From Falciphora oryzae (taxonomy: Eukaryota > Ascomycota > Sordariomycetes > Magnaporthales > Magnaporthaceae), in the NCBI GenBank assembly GCA_000733355.1, contig JNVV01000002.1:1098344-1162343 (forward strand): DNA of 64,000 bases, written 5' to 3'. The notes below the pieces were generated by a model. It was not told where the DNA came from. It saw nothing but the letters and a program-made list of their open reading frames with translations, and searched no databases. A program made the translations under genes and the position numbers. Each line of letters opens with the position of its first letter. Position 1 is the stretch's first letter. Below, piece by piece: positions 8,801 through 20,674 of this stretch.

Positions 8801-10851
8801 TGGGAGTCTGGCTACTGTCGACGCATACAAGGGCAAGTGACTGCCCTCTGGCGTCAAAGGTTTGTAGGCTGCCACGCGCCAGACAGAGACCCCGAGCCAT
8901 ATCGCCTTTCCTTGCCTTGGGCTGAGACCGTTCACCTTCTCCTCTCGGCCGAATAGTCACCGCTACCTGGTCCCCCTCTTACCGGCAAGGTACTCTCCCT
9001 CCTCCGTATCATGGGCTGGCTACACTGCATAGGTGACACCTTGGCGGGCGACCTCCAGCCTATCTACAGCCTGCCCGTCACCGCCTCCCGCCCACGCGCG
9101 CTGCCCCTCATGCCTTGGACGCCGTGTTACCTCATGGATATGAAGCGGCTCAGGGTCTGATGAGTGCCCGACGCCTTCGGCCAGTCACTGTTCGACGGGC
9201 CCTGGTGGCTTGCCGCCCCGGGCGCACGTCTCCTGACATGCCAGATGACAGGGTCTACGAAGACCGTCGTCATTTTGAGCCGCCATACAACTGCCCGTCA
9301 AGTCTCACTTCCCCAAAAACCTGTTCGCTCAGGTCAGAAGGGCAAAAAGTGCCTCGATGTTGCTCGATCAGCTGGCTCTGAGGTTGCGTGGTGCAAAACC
9401 TTCCGTCTCATTCCCTCCTGCTGTGGCCCGCTCGTTCAAACCTCCGCTTCCCGCCCGTCTCCTCTCTCTCCTTCTCCGAACCTTGTGCGTGCCTAACAGT
9501 AATCCACGGTGCACAAAGAACCCGAGGAACACCATTATCTCACGCACAAGCATCTCTGTTCCTGTCTTCTGCGAACTACAGAGTAATTATATCTGCCTCG
9601 TATCAGGATGTAGATACCCATATCAGCCGTGAACGGGCTTGCTACCCCGACTTCCACGCTCCTGTGGATTTCAACGGACTAAACCGCCAACAGACAGAAA
9701 AGAGCCGCCCGGCACTCCTCCCGCTTTGAGATCACGATCCCAGGGAGTCATGCAGTCTGGTTCGATTCCACAGCTTCGAGCAACTCATCTGGTTGGGTGC
9801 GTGGGCGGTCACGTCCGTCCGGTAGCGATCGACAGTCCGACGCCGCTGCGTCGGGGCGACCATGTTCAGCGCCTTGGCCGCCGTGTCACGTCCGACTCTG
9901 CTTGTTGGTGAAAAAGACACCGCACCTGGTGCCGATCATGTCTTCCTCGCACGAGGCGTAGAAGCGGCTGCTTTTACGAACTTCTCATTCCATCCCACCA
10001 GGCGGTGCTGTGAGGTACCTGAAAGATGTGTTGTCAAGCAGGAAGTCGGAGTGGCGCGATCCGTCTGGGGACACAAGCCCACGGAGAGCCTCTCCCGGCG
10101 GTCAGAGCTAGGCAGCCTCACACGCAGTCAGCAAATAGCTGCTCTCTTGACATCTGCCGGCAGTTGTGGGCGTCAGATCCCGGGTCGTCCAGCCTACCGA
10201 GAGATCTGCACAGCCCAGATATGCGGACTATGTAGCCCGTGGACCGGTCAAGAGCCGATACCTGAGCAAGATACTTTGAACATTCGAGGCGGGAGAAGCT
10301 GGCGACCCATTCCGCCACCGTACTGCTCGAGGTCGCCTGATCCTGAAGCGAACCCTGACCACGGCGGTCGGAAAGGCGCCAAAACACACAGGTATCTAGC
10401 CACCTATGTGTAGCCTCGATGCCTGCACTGGGCACGCGGACGTATAGTGAGGCTTCAACGGGCGGCCAGGGTCGGACAGGGGAGCTGCTGTGCTCTGTTG
10501 ATGCTGTCCTGTCACAGACTTGGCCCTCCAGGTGGGAGGCCTTCGCACAGGGGTCGTATTGTGGGTGCCCAATCTCGGCCTCTCCACGTGGAATAAATAC
10601 GACTTGCCGGTGTACGTTGTGCTGGGGGGGTGTATTAACTCGGGTTATTGCTTGTCGATCATGTTGTCAGTCTCGTCTCCACACAGGTTTCACAGCTGGT
10701 TGTCTATATCAGAGGCTCTATCTTTCCATTGCGCCGACTAATCCGCACCACGCCGTTCATATACTGCACGCGAGACCCGGCCCTTATCCCAAGACTCGAC
10801 TACACATGCACACATACCCATCACCACCAAGACCCATCGACATTCAGCACA
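8801..10851. other. 2-kb stretch without a supported gene
   Basis: Open frames here are short, overlap on several frames and lack family-like sequence. One minus-strand stretch (about 9890-10065) reads like decayed coding sequence, with in-frame stops and a splice-acceptor-like TTTCAG, but I cannot name a family. TATA-like AATAAATAC at about 10590 and CATATAC at about 10758 may belong to the Arg/Ser-rich gene that follows. Confidence 0.4.
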
Positions 10852-11940
10852 ATGCCTCACCGTGAACAACAAAGCAGGAGGGTGGTGGTCTGCGAAGACT
10901 GCTATCGATGCGACAACTCGCACCGCCGTGGGCAACCCTCTCAGCCGCATGCCCCCCTCATGCAGAGGGAGCGGCAGCAGCGGCAGTGCCGCGACGATCA
11001 ACAACGGCGTCGTCAGGCTCGGAGACAAGACAGCAGCCGAGGGAGTCTCGTCGAATTGATTGGTGGCCTTTTCAAGGCGGCCGTCGGAACTGTGTTCGGC
11101 CACGAGAGTGCCGGTCGCTCGAGCCACAGGAGCAGAAGCAGGAGCAGGACGGCTTCACCTTCTGTAAGTGATGCCCCCTCCGCACAATGATATTTGTTTA
11201 GTCCTGTCAGGCTGGTAAACACAAATTGAAGGGCCCGGCTAACAAGAGACCGAAAGCGTTACCACACACGACGGCGAGACGGGCCTGATCATACAAGCCA
11301 TTACCGTCGAGCCCCTGAGCAGTACGACGGGCGCAGTCACCACCGTCGTGGCCATCGAGATTCGAGAGAGGATGGAAGACGGGCCGCGGCCGAACAGCGC
11401 CGACTCGAAGAAAGGCGACGTCGGAGCAGGTCCGAAGAAAGGAAGTCCGAGCTACGGGAGTTGCGTCGACGAGAGCTCCTGTTGCTGGAGCTTTTGGGCC
11501 CGAGCTCATCGTATAAGCCTCGCCTCAGCCGGCAGCCGGCGCCGAGCAGGGGTGAAACCCATCGAGACTCCAACGGGGGGTCCTCCGGGGCCCACCCGCC
11601 CCAAGACTCCTCACACAGCAGCCGGGTCAGGAGGCCAAGGTCCCCTTCACCGCGACGGCCACAACTCACTGAGCCGGTCTACAACCGCCGAAGCACGCAG
11701 GCCATAGTGCCACGAAGATCACCGTCACCGAGGCAGACGTCGCCGGGACGGCTACTGCCGGCAGCGCCTGCCGTATCCCAGCCTGCTGTTGTTGACCGTA
11801 GAGCTTCTGTCGTCGATGTCCCCGATGAGCCAGAAGATACTGCCCAGGATTCCACGGGCTCGACACGGCGGGTAAACAAGCATGTGCATTTTGATCCGTC
11901 GGTCATGGAGCGGATCCCGAGCCAAGCGGCGTCGAAATGA
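10852..11940 (+). CDS. Arg/Ser-rich protein of unknown function
   Basis: Two exons, 10852-11163 and 11257-11940, are joined across a 93-nt intron with donor GTAAGT, branch GGCTAAC and acceptor AAAG. Both exons are phase 0 and give 331 residues. The N-terminus has a small Cys motif (VVVCEDCYRC) and a short non-charged segment (SLVELIGGLFKAAVGTVFG). The rest is dominated by Arg/Ser/Glu/Gln, with RS-dipeptide runs (SHRSRSRSRT, RRRRSRSEERK) and a Pro/Ser/Arg tail ending near VNKHVHFDPSVMERIP. RS-like composition is seen in RNA-processing factors, but there is no RRM or other fold, so no function is assigned. Confidence 0.6.
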
Positions 11941-12536
11941 AGGCAAGACATATGGGTGCTGGGATGGGAGGAAAGGCGTTTTATGATAATGACTTCAATG
12001 ACTTTGACGACTTCCTGTATCGAGCAAGGATTATTCCGCTTGGGAATAAGGAAAATCGTTTGCGACACCATATATTTAAGCTAGCTCGGTTCATTCACTA
12101 GGTTGGCTGCTTCTGAGGGTGCCCAAGAAAGCACAGCGTGAGGCTGGGTTGAGCCGAAAGGTCACCTCGTTTCCGAGCTGTGTGCTGAGGTCGCCTTCAT
12201 GATTCGGCCTGAGTCACTCGGAAGGCACAGGCGCCCGGGCAGTGCTGCCTTATCGATAAAGACACTGACTGACAGGCGCGTCATCCCGCCTCATCCCCAC
12301 CACGACGGGAGCACCTGCAGACAAAGGAGGCGACAGAGCCCACCAAGACGTGGAAGAAAGCATGATACTTGGTTTATAAGTATGAAGGCCTGCCTCCTCT
12401 AACCAGCATCGCATCCAGACTGAAGCAATCCCGACTGCGATTTCGGGATACAGCCTAGGGTCCGCACCGTTGTCGTCCTCGCGACACAATCGCCCCTCCC
12501 TGTCTTTTCCTCGTCGACGCCCCAACAGTCGCAAAC
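11941..12536. promoter_or_regulatory. intergenic; promoter of the VMS1-like gene
   Basis: A TATA-like TTTATAAGT at about 12373-12381 lies some 160 bp before the ATG at 12537. It is followed by a CT-rich leader. Nothing else was recognised. Confidence 0.35.
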
Positions 12537-14549
12537 ATGTCGGCCACCACGGCACCAGCCAAGAAACAAAACGACCCCCTCCACCGGCCGCTTTACCTCT
12601 ACGACCTGCCCGGAGAGGTGCTAGAGTCTCTGACCTTCAAGTCGGCTACAGAAGATCCCGCAGTCCCGGGCGCGGACGTCACCACCACCCCCAAGACGGA
12701 GTCGAGGTCACAGTCGCCCGACAGCGGCGCTGGCGTCGTCGTTGGATCGCAGTCATGTTCGCTATGCACCATGTCCTTCGCCACGGTCGAGGACCAGCGC
12801 GGCCATTTGAGGTCGGACTGGCATCACTACAACCTCAAACTAAAGCTGCGCGGCCAGAAGGCCGTCTCCGAGCCCGAGTTCGAGAAGCTCATCGCCAACC
12901 TCGACGAGAGTCTCTCGGGATCCGACGACTCCGAGTCTGACGACGAAGCAGGCGATGACCCAACACGCTCTACTGCTGGCGCCAAGGACTCGACACTGGT
13001 TGCGCTCCTGAAAAAGCAAGCTACGCTGGCGGACAAGATGGGAAGCAATAGGGACACGGCCGATGACGAACAAGATGGGCCGAAGAGGCAACGAGGAGCA
13101 GGCAACCCGCCCCTTGTCTGGCTCGGCTCACCCCTCCTGCCCGAGAACACCTTCTTCGGAGTCTACAGGGCGCTGTTCACCAACGAGGAGCTTGCGAAAG
13201 AGGGCAGCGCATTTATCGACGACATCAGGAAGCGCCAGCTGGAACCAATATCCATGCCAAAGCCCCCCAAAGAAGGCGCTGCCGTGCCGGCCGCACACAC
13301 AGGCTCGCACGTGTTCCTCTGCATGATCGGTGGCGGGCACTTCGCGGCCATGGTGGTGTCGCTGGCGCCCAAGAAGTCCAAGTCGTCGAGCCCGCTCAAT
13401 CGCGAGGCGACGATCCTGGCGCACAAGACGTTCCACCGCTACACGACGCGGCGCAAGCAGGGTGGCTCGCAGTCGGCCAACGACAACGCAAAAGGCACCG
13501 CCCACTCGGCAGGCTCGTCGCTGCGCAGGTACAACGAGCAGGCCCTCGTCGAGGACGTGCGCTCCCTGCTAGCCGGCTGGAAGGGCCTGCTGGACACGGC
13601 GGAGCTGCTGTTCGTCCGCGCGACGGGCACCACCAACCGCCGTACCCTGTTCGGCCCTTATGACGGCCAGGTTCTCAGGCCCGACGACAAGCGTCTCAGG
13701 GGCTTCCCCTTCAGCACGCGCCGCGCCACCCGAGACGAGCTTATGCGGTCGTTTGTCGAGCTGACGAGGCTCAAGGTGCGCGAGATCACACCTGAGGCGG
13801 CCGCTCCTCCCGAACAGGCCCAGCCGGCGGCAGCGGCTCCACAGCCTGCGAAGCCCAAGCTGAGCGAAGAGGAAGAGACGGCACAGCTGCACACGACCCA
13901 GATCCAGGCCTTGATACGCCGATCCAAACTCCCTGCCCTCCTTTCCTACCTCAAGACCAACTCGCTGTCCCCGGACTTCCGCTTCCAGCCCGAGGGGACG
14001 CAGCAGAACCGACACGCGCCGACGCCTCTGCACCTCGCGGCGGCGCAGGGGGCTGCCGTGGTCGTGTCGGGCCTGCTCTGCTCGGCCGGGGCCGACCCGA
14101 CGGTTCGCAGCGGCGCCGATCACGCCCGGGCGCCGTTCGAGCTGGCCGCCGACAGGTCCACCCGAGACGCCTTTCGCGTCGCGCGCGCAGAGCTGGGCGA
14201 GGAGAAGTGGGACTGGGGCGACGGTGACAAGGGCGCCCGCGTTCCAGCGCCCATGACGGCGTCTGAGGCCGCGCGGCGGACCGAGAGGGAGAAGCAGGAG
14301 GCGGAGGCCAAGGAGGCGGAGAGGAGACGGGCCGAAGAGGAGAGGCTGAAGAAGGAAGGGCCAAAGGTGTCGGCGTCGTCGCGGGGCGGGAAGGGGAGGA
14401 TGGATGTCGTGGAGAACAAGTCGGCACAGGAGAAGAGGGAGGAGGACATGAGGGGCATGACGCCCGAGCAGCGGATGAGGATCGAGAGGGAGCGGAGGGC
14501 GAGGGCGGCCGAGGAGAGGTTACGGAAGATGCAGGCGCCGCGAGGGTAG
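12537..14549 (+). CDS. VMS1: Vms1/ANKZF1 peptidyl-tRNA hydrolase of ribosome quality control
   Basis: This is a single-exon protein of 670 residues with the full Vms1 architecture. A C2H2 finger (C74, C77, H90, H96/97) is followed by the VLRF1 release-factor-like domain at about 255-415. The catalytic glutamine is Q312 in KQGGSQSAND, equivalent to the GGQ-like residue that cleaves nascent chains from peptidyl-tRNA on stalled 60S subunits. One or two ankyrin repeats (about 494-545) come next. A charged helical C-terminus (about 575-670) ends in RMRIERERRARAAEERLRKM, which fits the VCP/Cdc48-interacting motif. An acidic low-complexity linker (126-142) separates the finger from VLRF1. All key residues seen are intact, so a working enzyme is likely. 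Confidence 0.93.
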   Translation: MSATTAPAKKQNDPLHRPLYLYDLPGEVLESLTFKSATEDPAVPGADVTTTPKTESRSQSPDSGAGVVVGSQSCSLCTMSFATVEDQRGHLRSDWHHYNLKLKLRGQKAVSEPEFEKLIANLDESLSGSDDSESDDEAGDDPTRSTAGAKDSTLVALLKKQATLADKMGSNRDTADDEQDGPKRQRGAGNPPLVWLGSPLLPENTFFGVYRALFTNEELAKEGSAFIDDIRKRQLEPISMPKPPKEGAAVPAAHTGSHVFLCMIGGGHFAAMVVSLAPKKSKSSSPLNREATILAHKTFHRYTTRRKQGGSQSANDNAKGTAHSAGSSLRRYNEQALVEDVRSLLAGWKGLLDTAELLFVRATGTTNRRTLFGPYDGQVLRPDDKRLRGFPFSTRRATRDELMRSFVELTRLKVREITPEAAAPPEQAQPAAAAPQPAKPKLSEEEETAQLHTTQIQALIRRSKLPALLSYLKTNSLSPDFRFQPEGTQQNRHAPTPLHLAAAQGAAVVVSGLLCSAGADPTVRSGADHARAPFELAADRSTRDAFRVARAELGEEKWDWGDGDKGARVPAPMTASEAARRTEREKQEAEAKEAERRRAEEERLKKEGPKVSASSRGGKGRMDVVENKSAQEKREEDMRGMTPEQRMRIERERRARAAEERLRKMQAPRG

Positions 14550-14579
14550 TTTTTAGCAGACTTACACTCGGTTGTCTAT

Positions 14580-15130
14580 CTCGAACGAATTTATGATCTC
14601 GATAATACCCCAATCCTCCTGAAGAATATTCTGTGGATATTCTGTGAAAACATCTCGTGATGATATCATGTGAAGATATCCCGTGAAGGTATTCTGTTCA
14701 TGCAACGCCTCGGCAATCTATCTTGGATTTACTTACTGATGATACCTCAATCCCCTATAAATCTTCTACGGGGTAATATAGTCACAGACTCTCCAGCCGA
14801 ACTTGTGATCTTTGATCATGTTGGTAAAATATATATCCAACTCACTAGGAATAAATATTCTTCCAGGGTATTCACTCCATTTAACACATTATTTATACCT
14901 GGAATTTATTTCTCAATAATCGTCTCGACACTCGTTACCGTCTTAGGCTCAATAATACCTCGATCCTTTCGAACTTGGCATCTCACCAGTACCCAATTGA
15001 GCCGAAAATGTTCTCCGAGGCTCATTTGACAATTTGACATATCGAATTTATTTCTTGATAATGCCCCAAGCCGACCAAACGTCTTCTCTGACGCTATTTC
15101 GGTCATATAACCAATCCCTCGTGCTCAATC
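14580..15130. repeat. AT-rich island of degenerate direct repeats
   Basis: Base composition drops sharply to AT-rich compared with flanks. A 13-bp-like unit (variants of GATATCCCGTGAA / ATATTCTGTG) repeats about six times at 14622-14697. A longer motif of type GAATTTATTTCTTGATAATACCCCAA recurs in diverged form near 14586, 14725, 14900, 14945 and 15045. There is no coding frame. The look is that of a repeat decayed by C-to-T mutation (RIP-like), which is inference. Confidence 0.45.
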
Positions 15131-18100
15131 TGCAACACGCAAGAACACACCAGCTCCTGAAACGGATTCACGCTGCTCGACAGCTAAGCCTTTGCCAAGA
15201 GTTCGTGTCACAGCAGTCAGTCGTTCGAGATGAGCAGCAAACGGACCGGCGTCGGTCCGGAGTGCGACATCATCCGGCGCTGCTTCCGAAGCAAAACTAC
15301 AGACCGCACACAACGCAACCGTCGCGATTTCTCACCCACAGACCACCCAGAATCGGCAGAGGTCATCAATTGGAGACGTGAATCGTCTCCCACTCGTGCC
15401 CCGCCACGTTCTGGCGATGCTACTATGTACCGACAGGTGCCCACAGGATGGAAGCGCGCGGGATTTACAGACGGCGGCCATGCTCCAGACCTCCGCCATT
15501 TGAAACATCGGGGGCCCGCCTGCGAGCTCTTCTCCGTCCCACCCATTAGGCGCCCGTGGTTGAGATGTTTCCAGGAGCGGGCCTCGCTTCCAGGAAGGGA
15601 AGACCCAGCGGGAAATAATTATTCATGCAGAAAAGAGGTGAATTCTTTGGTGAGCTGTGTTCGAGGATCCGATGCAGACTATGCGAACCGCAAACTCGGG
15701 CACATATAAATATCTCCTAGCAATAGAATCATGCGGGAGCGGACAGTGTTATATCATCGTCGAGAGCTGTATTGATTCCAAGCTGCGTCGTGTTGTGTGG
15801 CCGACCAAGTTTTGTAGATACTGGTCTGCATTGAAAGCTTGGGTGGACGAAAAAGGGGGAGCGAGGCTGAACCTAGGACGCTCTATCATGCACAGAGAAT
15901 CGCCACCTGTCGTCCAGTGTTTATTTGCGGTTGGCAGTCAGTCAACATGTTCATCCTGCCATGCCCGCCAATTGTGTTCATCCGAAGTTTGGCATCAACA
16001 GCGCTTGGAGAATGAGAGTGCTGCCCATGGGTCTACCTGGCTTCGTCGTAATCATTCATCAGAGCTCCCATGCGCGGGAGGGAGCTCGCAGGTGAGAGAG
16101 AGGACTCTCGGGAATTCCCGACCCATTCTGGCCCCGAGAGTTCTATGGAAATCGCAGTCTCTCCGACTTGACTGATCCCTGGACGGTCGCCGGTCAATAC
16201 GGGCAAGGACGCTGTTTCGGGCCCAGCCTCGCACGAGCAGCCCGCCAGCCTCTTAGTGTCGCATCCCCCAACCGCGCGGCGAGGAAGGCGGTAAGCAGTT
16301 CCCCGAGAGCAGCCACCTCTGCACCGCTAGGCCCGAGAGAGACCAGCTGCCGGCGATCCTTCCTTTCTTGCTTCTCCGTTTACCGAGCTGGCGGATGCGA
16401 AGCTGACATGGTCCGAGTGATGGGCCGGCTTTCCGCGCGCTGCGCCGTCCCCTATAATAGCCCACCGAGGCGTTTGTTATGCCGACGGGGCCGTTGGGGC
16501 CGCTGAGCCACGGGGGGCCAAGCCAAGAGCTTTCCCAGTTTGCGGTTCATGCGGCGTCGATCTTTTTTTTTTTTTTTTTTTGGGGCGGTTTTTTGTTTCC
16601 TGCCAAGGCGGCCTCCTTCCAGGGCTTGCTCAGATCCCAACCTGGGGAGCTGGGGTTCAGGAGAGGGGAATTGACAAGACCAGGTTTCCCGCTCAAACCC
16701 TTTTTCCATTTGGGTTGAAAAAGATGTTCCTCCGGTGCCTGGTGCCTGCCTAGTCTTGCCAACCCCATCTTGACCAGGAACAAAAAAGCTACCAAGGGAG
16801 CTTTGACACGACGCACAGGTGATGGGAAATTGGAAGTGACGGAAGGCGTCGGCCAGGAGCTGCCGGATGGGCCGTTCAACCGGGCCATCCCTCATGGCAG
16901 TGGTCACAGTGGTCCCACAACAGGCGAAACCACAGAAGCCCGGACCAGCTGAGCCAGAGTTCAACCAGGCGGCGCCATCGCTAGCGGCCCCTCGTGGGAA
17001 CGTGGACGTTTGTGTCCCGCGTGCCTTGCCTGCTGCTGCCCACAGCCCCCTTGTGTCTCCTCGTTGCCCCCGTCCTGGTCGAGTCAGGGAAAAAGCTTGA
17101 CATCCGGTCCGATTGTGATGTGGAAAAGAAAGGCCGGGGCAGGACCTGAGGTTGACCCTGCTGCGGGCCCGAGCTCGCAAAGTCCCTTCCGCTTTGGGAA
17201 AGTTCCTGTGATGATTGGCCAGCAGCGGCCCTTCCCCGAGCAGGCGCAAAGGCCTGAAACGGGCTCCACTTGTTGTTTCGTCTGCCTCTCGAGAGCGGCC
17301 AATCGGGTCAAGTTCGTATCGAAACAAAAGAGGGCGAAAAAGGAAGCTGGAAAATACCCGACGACTTGAAGGCGCTACTCGGTGCGGGCACCAAATTGTG
17401 TGCGCGCGCTCATATGCCAGCGCTGGGTCAATGTATTGTTCCGCGATGCAAGCCACAGGGCAGGCAGGCGACAGGCGGGAGGAGACAGGACAGAGCCTGC
17501 ACACCGCCGCCACAGATATTGAAGTCTATCGCAGCTAAGCAACGCACGAAGTTCAGGGAGAAGCGAAAGGGGCAAAAAAGGCAGAAAATGACAACCAGGT
17601 CCCTATTTGCCACAGAAACTCACGGACCTTTTGCAGCAAATTACCCAGGTGATAGGATGGCATTCTGCCGTGCACACGTTCCCCATCGAAAAGCGCTCAA
17701 GCCTCGCGCCATCGGGCGCCAAATCGGGCTTGCAAAGCTGTGGGGGCGGCTCTCGCCTAGGCTCACGCATCGGGCTAGCCTGCGCCGTTTGGGTGGGTGG
17801 AGCGGGATGGATGGTGCGCACGCAATGGAGATTGATGAGAGACGCGTGCGGTCCATGGTGGTACCCACGGCAAATCGGCGGGCCATCGACAGGCCAGCAC
17901 TGCTAGGGACAGACAGGCTCTCAAGATGTCTTCAAATGTCGCTTGCGACCGACCCCCCTCTCTTCCTCTCGGATGCCATGTGTCCCGCAGATACGCGATG
18001 CCCAGGCTCTCTCGTCGGTCCCGTTGGTGTCGACGCAAAGGAGCTGTAGGTTGGTTGGACAGACACGGCGATCCTCTCCAAGGATATTAGATGGCATGGT

Positions 18101-20365
18101 TGTTTATAGATTTTGCCGATGCATCCTGCGTGCCTACCCAGGCCGGATCTCGGATTACGATATTGCGTTCACGCTTGCTTGCCACGCCCGGGCCCAGACT
18201 CTCTCTCTCCTTTCAACCCTGGGCTTTTTTTTTTTTTTTTTTTTTCTTTCAATACAGGCCTCCTCCTCACCTCTCTCCCCCCTTGTCACCACAGACGAAC
18301 ACTGCCGAGCACCACGACTGGCTGTCAGCGACTCACGAGTCTGTAGGGTTTTGTCGCCCACAGCACAGCAATCACATCATTGGGCCCCATGCGCCGTCGG
18401 GTTTGGGTCAAGCCCTGCCATCCCGATGCTGTTCTGAGTGTTCCTGCATTAGTGCGGATTGGGGTGGCTGAGCACTCTGTCCGGTACCTGAATGGGACCC
18501 ACCCGCCACCCACCATCACAACAGCGAGTGACCTTAACCCCTTTGCACGTTTCAGGTTCCTCGTGTTGACAGGTTCTTTGAGCGGATTGGGCAAAAGACA
18601 TTTCCGTGAGAGAGAGAGAGAGAAANNNNNNNNNNNNNNNNNNNNNNNNNNNNNNNNNNNNNNNNNNNNNNNNNNNNNNNNNNNNNNNNNNNNNNNNNNN
18701 NNNNNNNNNNNNNNNNNNNNNNNNNNNNNNNNNNNNNNNNNNNNNNNNNNNNNNNNNNNNNNNNNNAAAAAAAGGGACAAAAGAAATATGGCTGTTGGAT
18801 GATGATGGCAAGAGGGTTGTGGCTGTTTCATCTTGCCAAGGAAAACACTGTGTCTGTGTGCTTTTTCTGTGCTTTCTTTCTTTCTGTGATTTTGCTGTCC
18901 TGAGCCAGGGTCTTGAGGGGTTGGATCCACCTGCGGGCAGTTCATGACCGCAGGTACGAACAGAAAGGCATGATGCTGGACATTGGCAGAGGGGCTACGC
19001 ACGATCCGGAGAATAAGCGGGATTGTGGCTCGCTAAAATTATGAATGGTACTGGGTGCATGCAACGTTGAGCACTGTGAGCGCTGGAGGCGTCGCTTCGC
19101 GGCGGTAACCTGGCGGGCGTCCGGGCAACATAACCGAATGTGCGAGAGACAGACAAGGTCGGCTTTGTCGGCATCCGGTCTTTTGTGCTCTGTGTGCTAT
19201 TCTTCGCCTGCCAATCTCGCGTCGCCCCTCTAAAACGAGATCAAAGAGCGTTGCGTCGACGGCGCAGACAACCCGCAGCCGCTGCACATCAGATTGATTT
19301 CTGAGCCATCTTTCACCCGCCGGAGTCAAAGGAGGCTGCACAATTTCCTTGCTTTCGCGGCCGGGCGAGGTGCTTCAGGAGAGTGGCATCCGAAAGGATA
19401 CGAGAAGCTTCCCCCGAGGCGTTTGCGGCGCTGTTTCGAGTCGGACACTTTACAGCTGCACGTAGACATGGCTAGTGCGTGCCGCGCCTGCGGCTGCTGG
19501 GCTCCCAACTCGGAAAGAAACAAAAAGAAAAATAAAAAACCGCTGAACCCCTGGAATAGAAGGGTCCGCATCGATCAAGTGCGGGTGGGGTCTCTGTGGG
19601 ACGGGGCCCCTGGCAAGCGAAGAGGAAAGAGGAGACAAAAAAAGAGGTCAGAGCCGCGCGCTCCACCCCGATCGTCGCCCGGCTTTGCCATGACTGGCCT
19701 AGCGCTACTGAAGCGCTTGAGGCCGCTGGCCGTTCGATAGGTCCCAGTCCTCTGGCGCTGGGGTGCTGGCCCAGCGATTCGCGCCGCATGTCGACGCCCC
19801 TCTCCTCGCCCATTTGCGTTCAAGAGGCCAACCAGCAGTCCGAAGAGGCGTTGCTGGCGGCGGCAAATCAGAGCAAGCAGGAAAATGACGCTTGCATGTG
19901 CCTGCTGGGCCGCCGCCCAAACTTGACAGTCGGCGGCGGCAACCTGAGCCCGCGGCCATGGAGAATGGACGTCGCCGCACGCGCGCGTCGGGAGGATCTG
20001 CCGCTCCTCCTCCACCTAGGCCAAACCAGGACCGACAGCTCCCCCGGCGAGGAGGCACGACGCGGCCGACGGGGCCCAGGGATGGGAATCAGTCGACATT
20101 TCCTGGCTGCGGTCACTCGCTCGCGCCTCTTTGGGAACCAAATGCTGCGTGGGGATGCAAAAAAGGGACTGGACAAGGGTGTCGTGGACAAGGGGACAAA
20201 GAGGCCCGCCCGCTGGCCCCTCCGCCCCCTGTCCTTTGACCCTTGTCCTTGGACGCCCACTGCCAAGCCACTCTGCCCGGGGTTCTTTCTCCCTGCGTGG
20301 TTGAGTGGAGGAGCCATCGCCATCTGTGGCCCGGCACGGGCACCACTTACACCAGGACGGCCTTT
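15131..20365. other. long gene-poor stretch upstream of the CFEM gene
   Basis: About 5 kb has no supportable gene on either strand. Several long frames exist (for example 16452-17513 minus and 19596-20444 plus) but they have unlikely composition and no family features. Poly-T/poly-A runs occur at 16563-16581 and 18224-18245, and an N gap at 18626-18766 is flanked by an AG repeat. Part of it may be a very long promoter or an unannotated RNA gene; the sequence alone does not decide. Confidence 0.4.
18626..18766. other. assembly gap (141 N)
   Basis: A run of N is flanked on the left by (AG)n and on the right by an A-run, so an unresolved simple repeat is the likely cause. Confidence 0.98.
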
Positions 20366-20373
20366 GTATATAG
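20366..20373 (+). promoter_or_regulatory. TATA box of the CFEM gene
   Basis: GTATATAG lies 302 bp before the ATG. It is followed by CT-rich and then CA-rich leader sequence of the kind seen at strongly expressed fungal genes. Confidence 0.45.
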
Positions 20374-20674
20374 CCGTCTGGCCTCCTCGTCCAACTGCTT
20401 TCCTTCTACCTTCTTCTCTCCTCATGCTCTTTAGCAACCCCTGAACTCTTTTCCTTTACCATTTTCCTTTTTCCTCATCCATTCTGTCACGGATTCACTT
20501 CTTGAGTAAAGTCATTCGTTTTCTTTGCTCCCACCTTCGTTATCAGCAAGACTGGTTTTACCACACCCACTTTCGCTATCGACCTAGCAACACTCTCGCT
20601 CACCAGCGTCATCTTTCCGTCTTCAAGTTTCCAAACCAACACCCAAACAACTCAACCAAACCAACACCGTCATC

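Noticed and set aside
9890..10065. Minus-strand decayed coding-like stretch
   Set aside because: Possible remnant, but stops in every frame and no recognised family; not enough to call a pseudogene.
15230..15709. 159-residue plus-strand frame
   Set aside because: No domain, no promoter signal, and composition matches random GC-rich sequence.
16452..17513. 353-residue minus-strand open frame
   Set aside because: Composition is erratic, it runs through the poly-T tract as poly-Lys, and it has no family motif or good start context.
19596..20444. 282-residue plus-strand open frame just before the CFEM gene
   Set aside because: It overlaps the likely promoter and TATA box, shows no domain, and the opposite strand is open as well.
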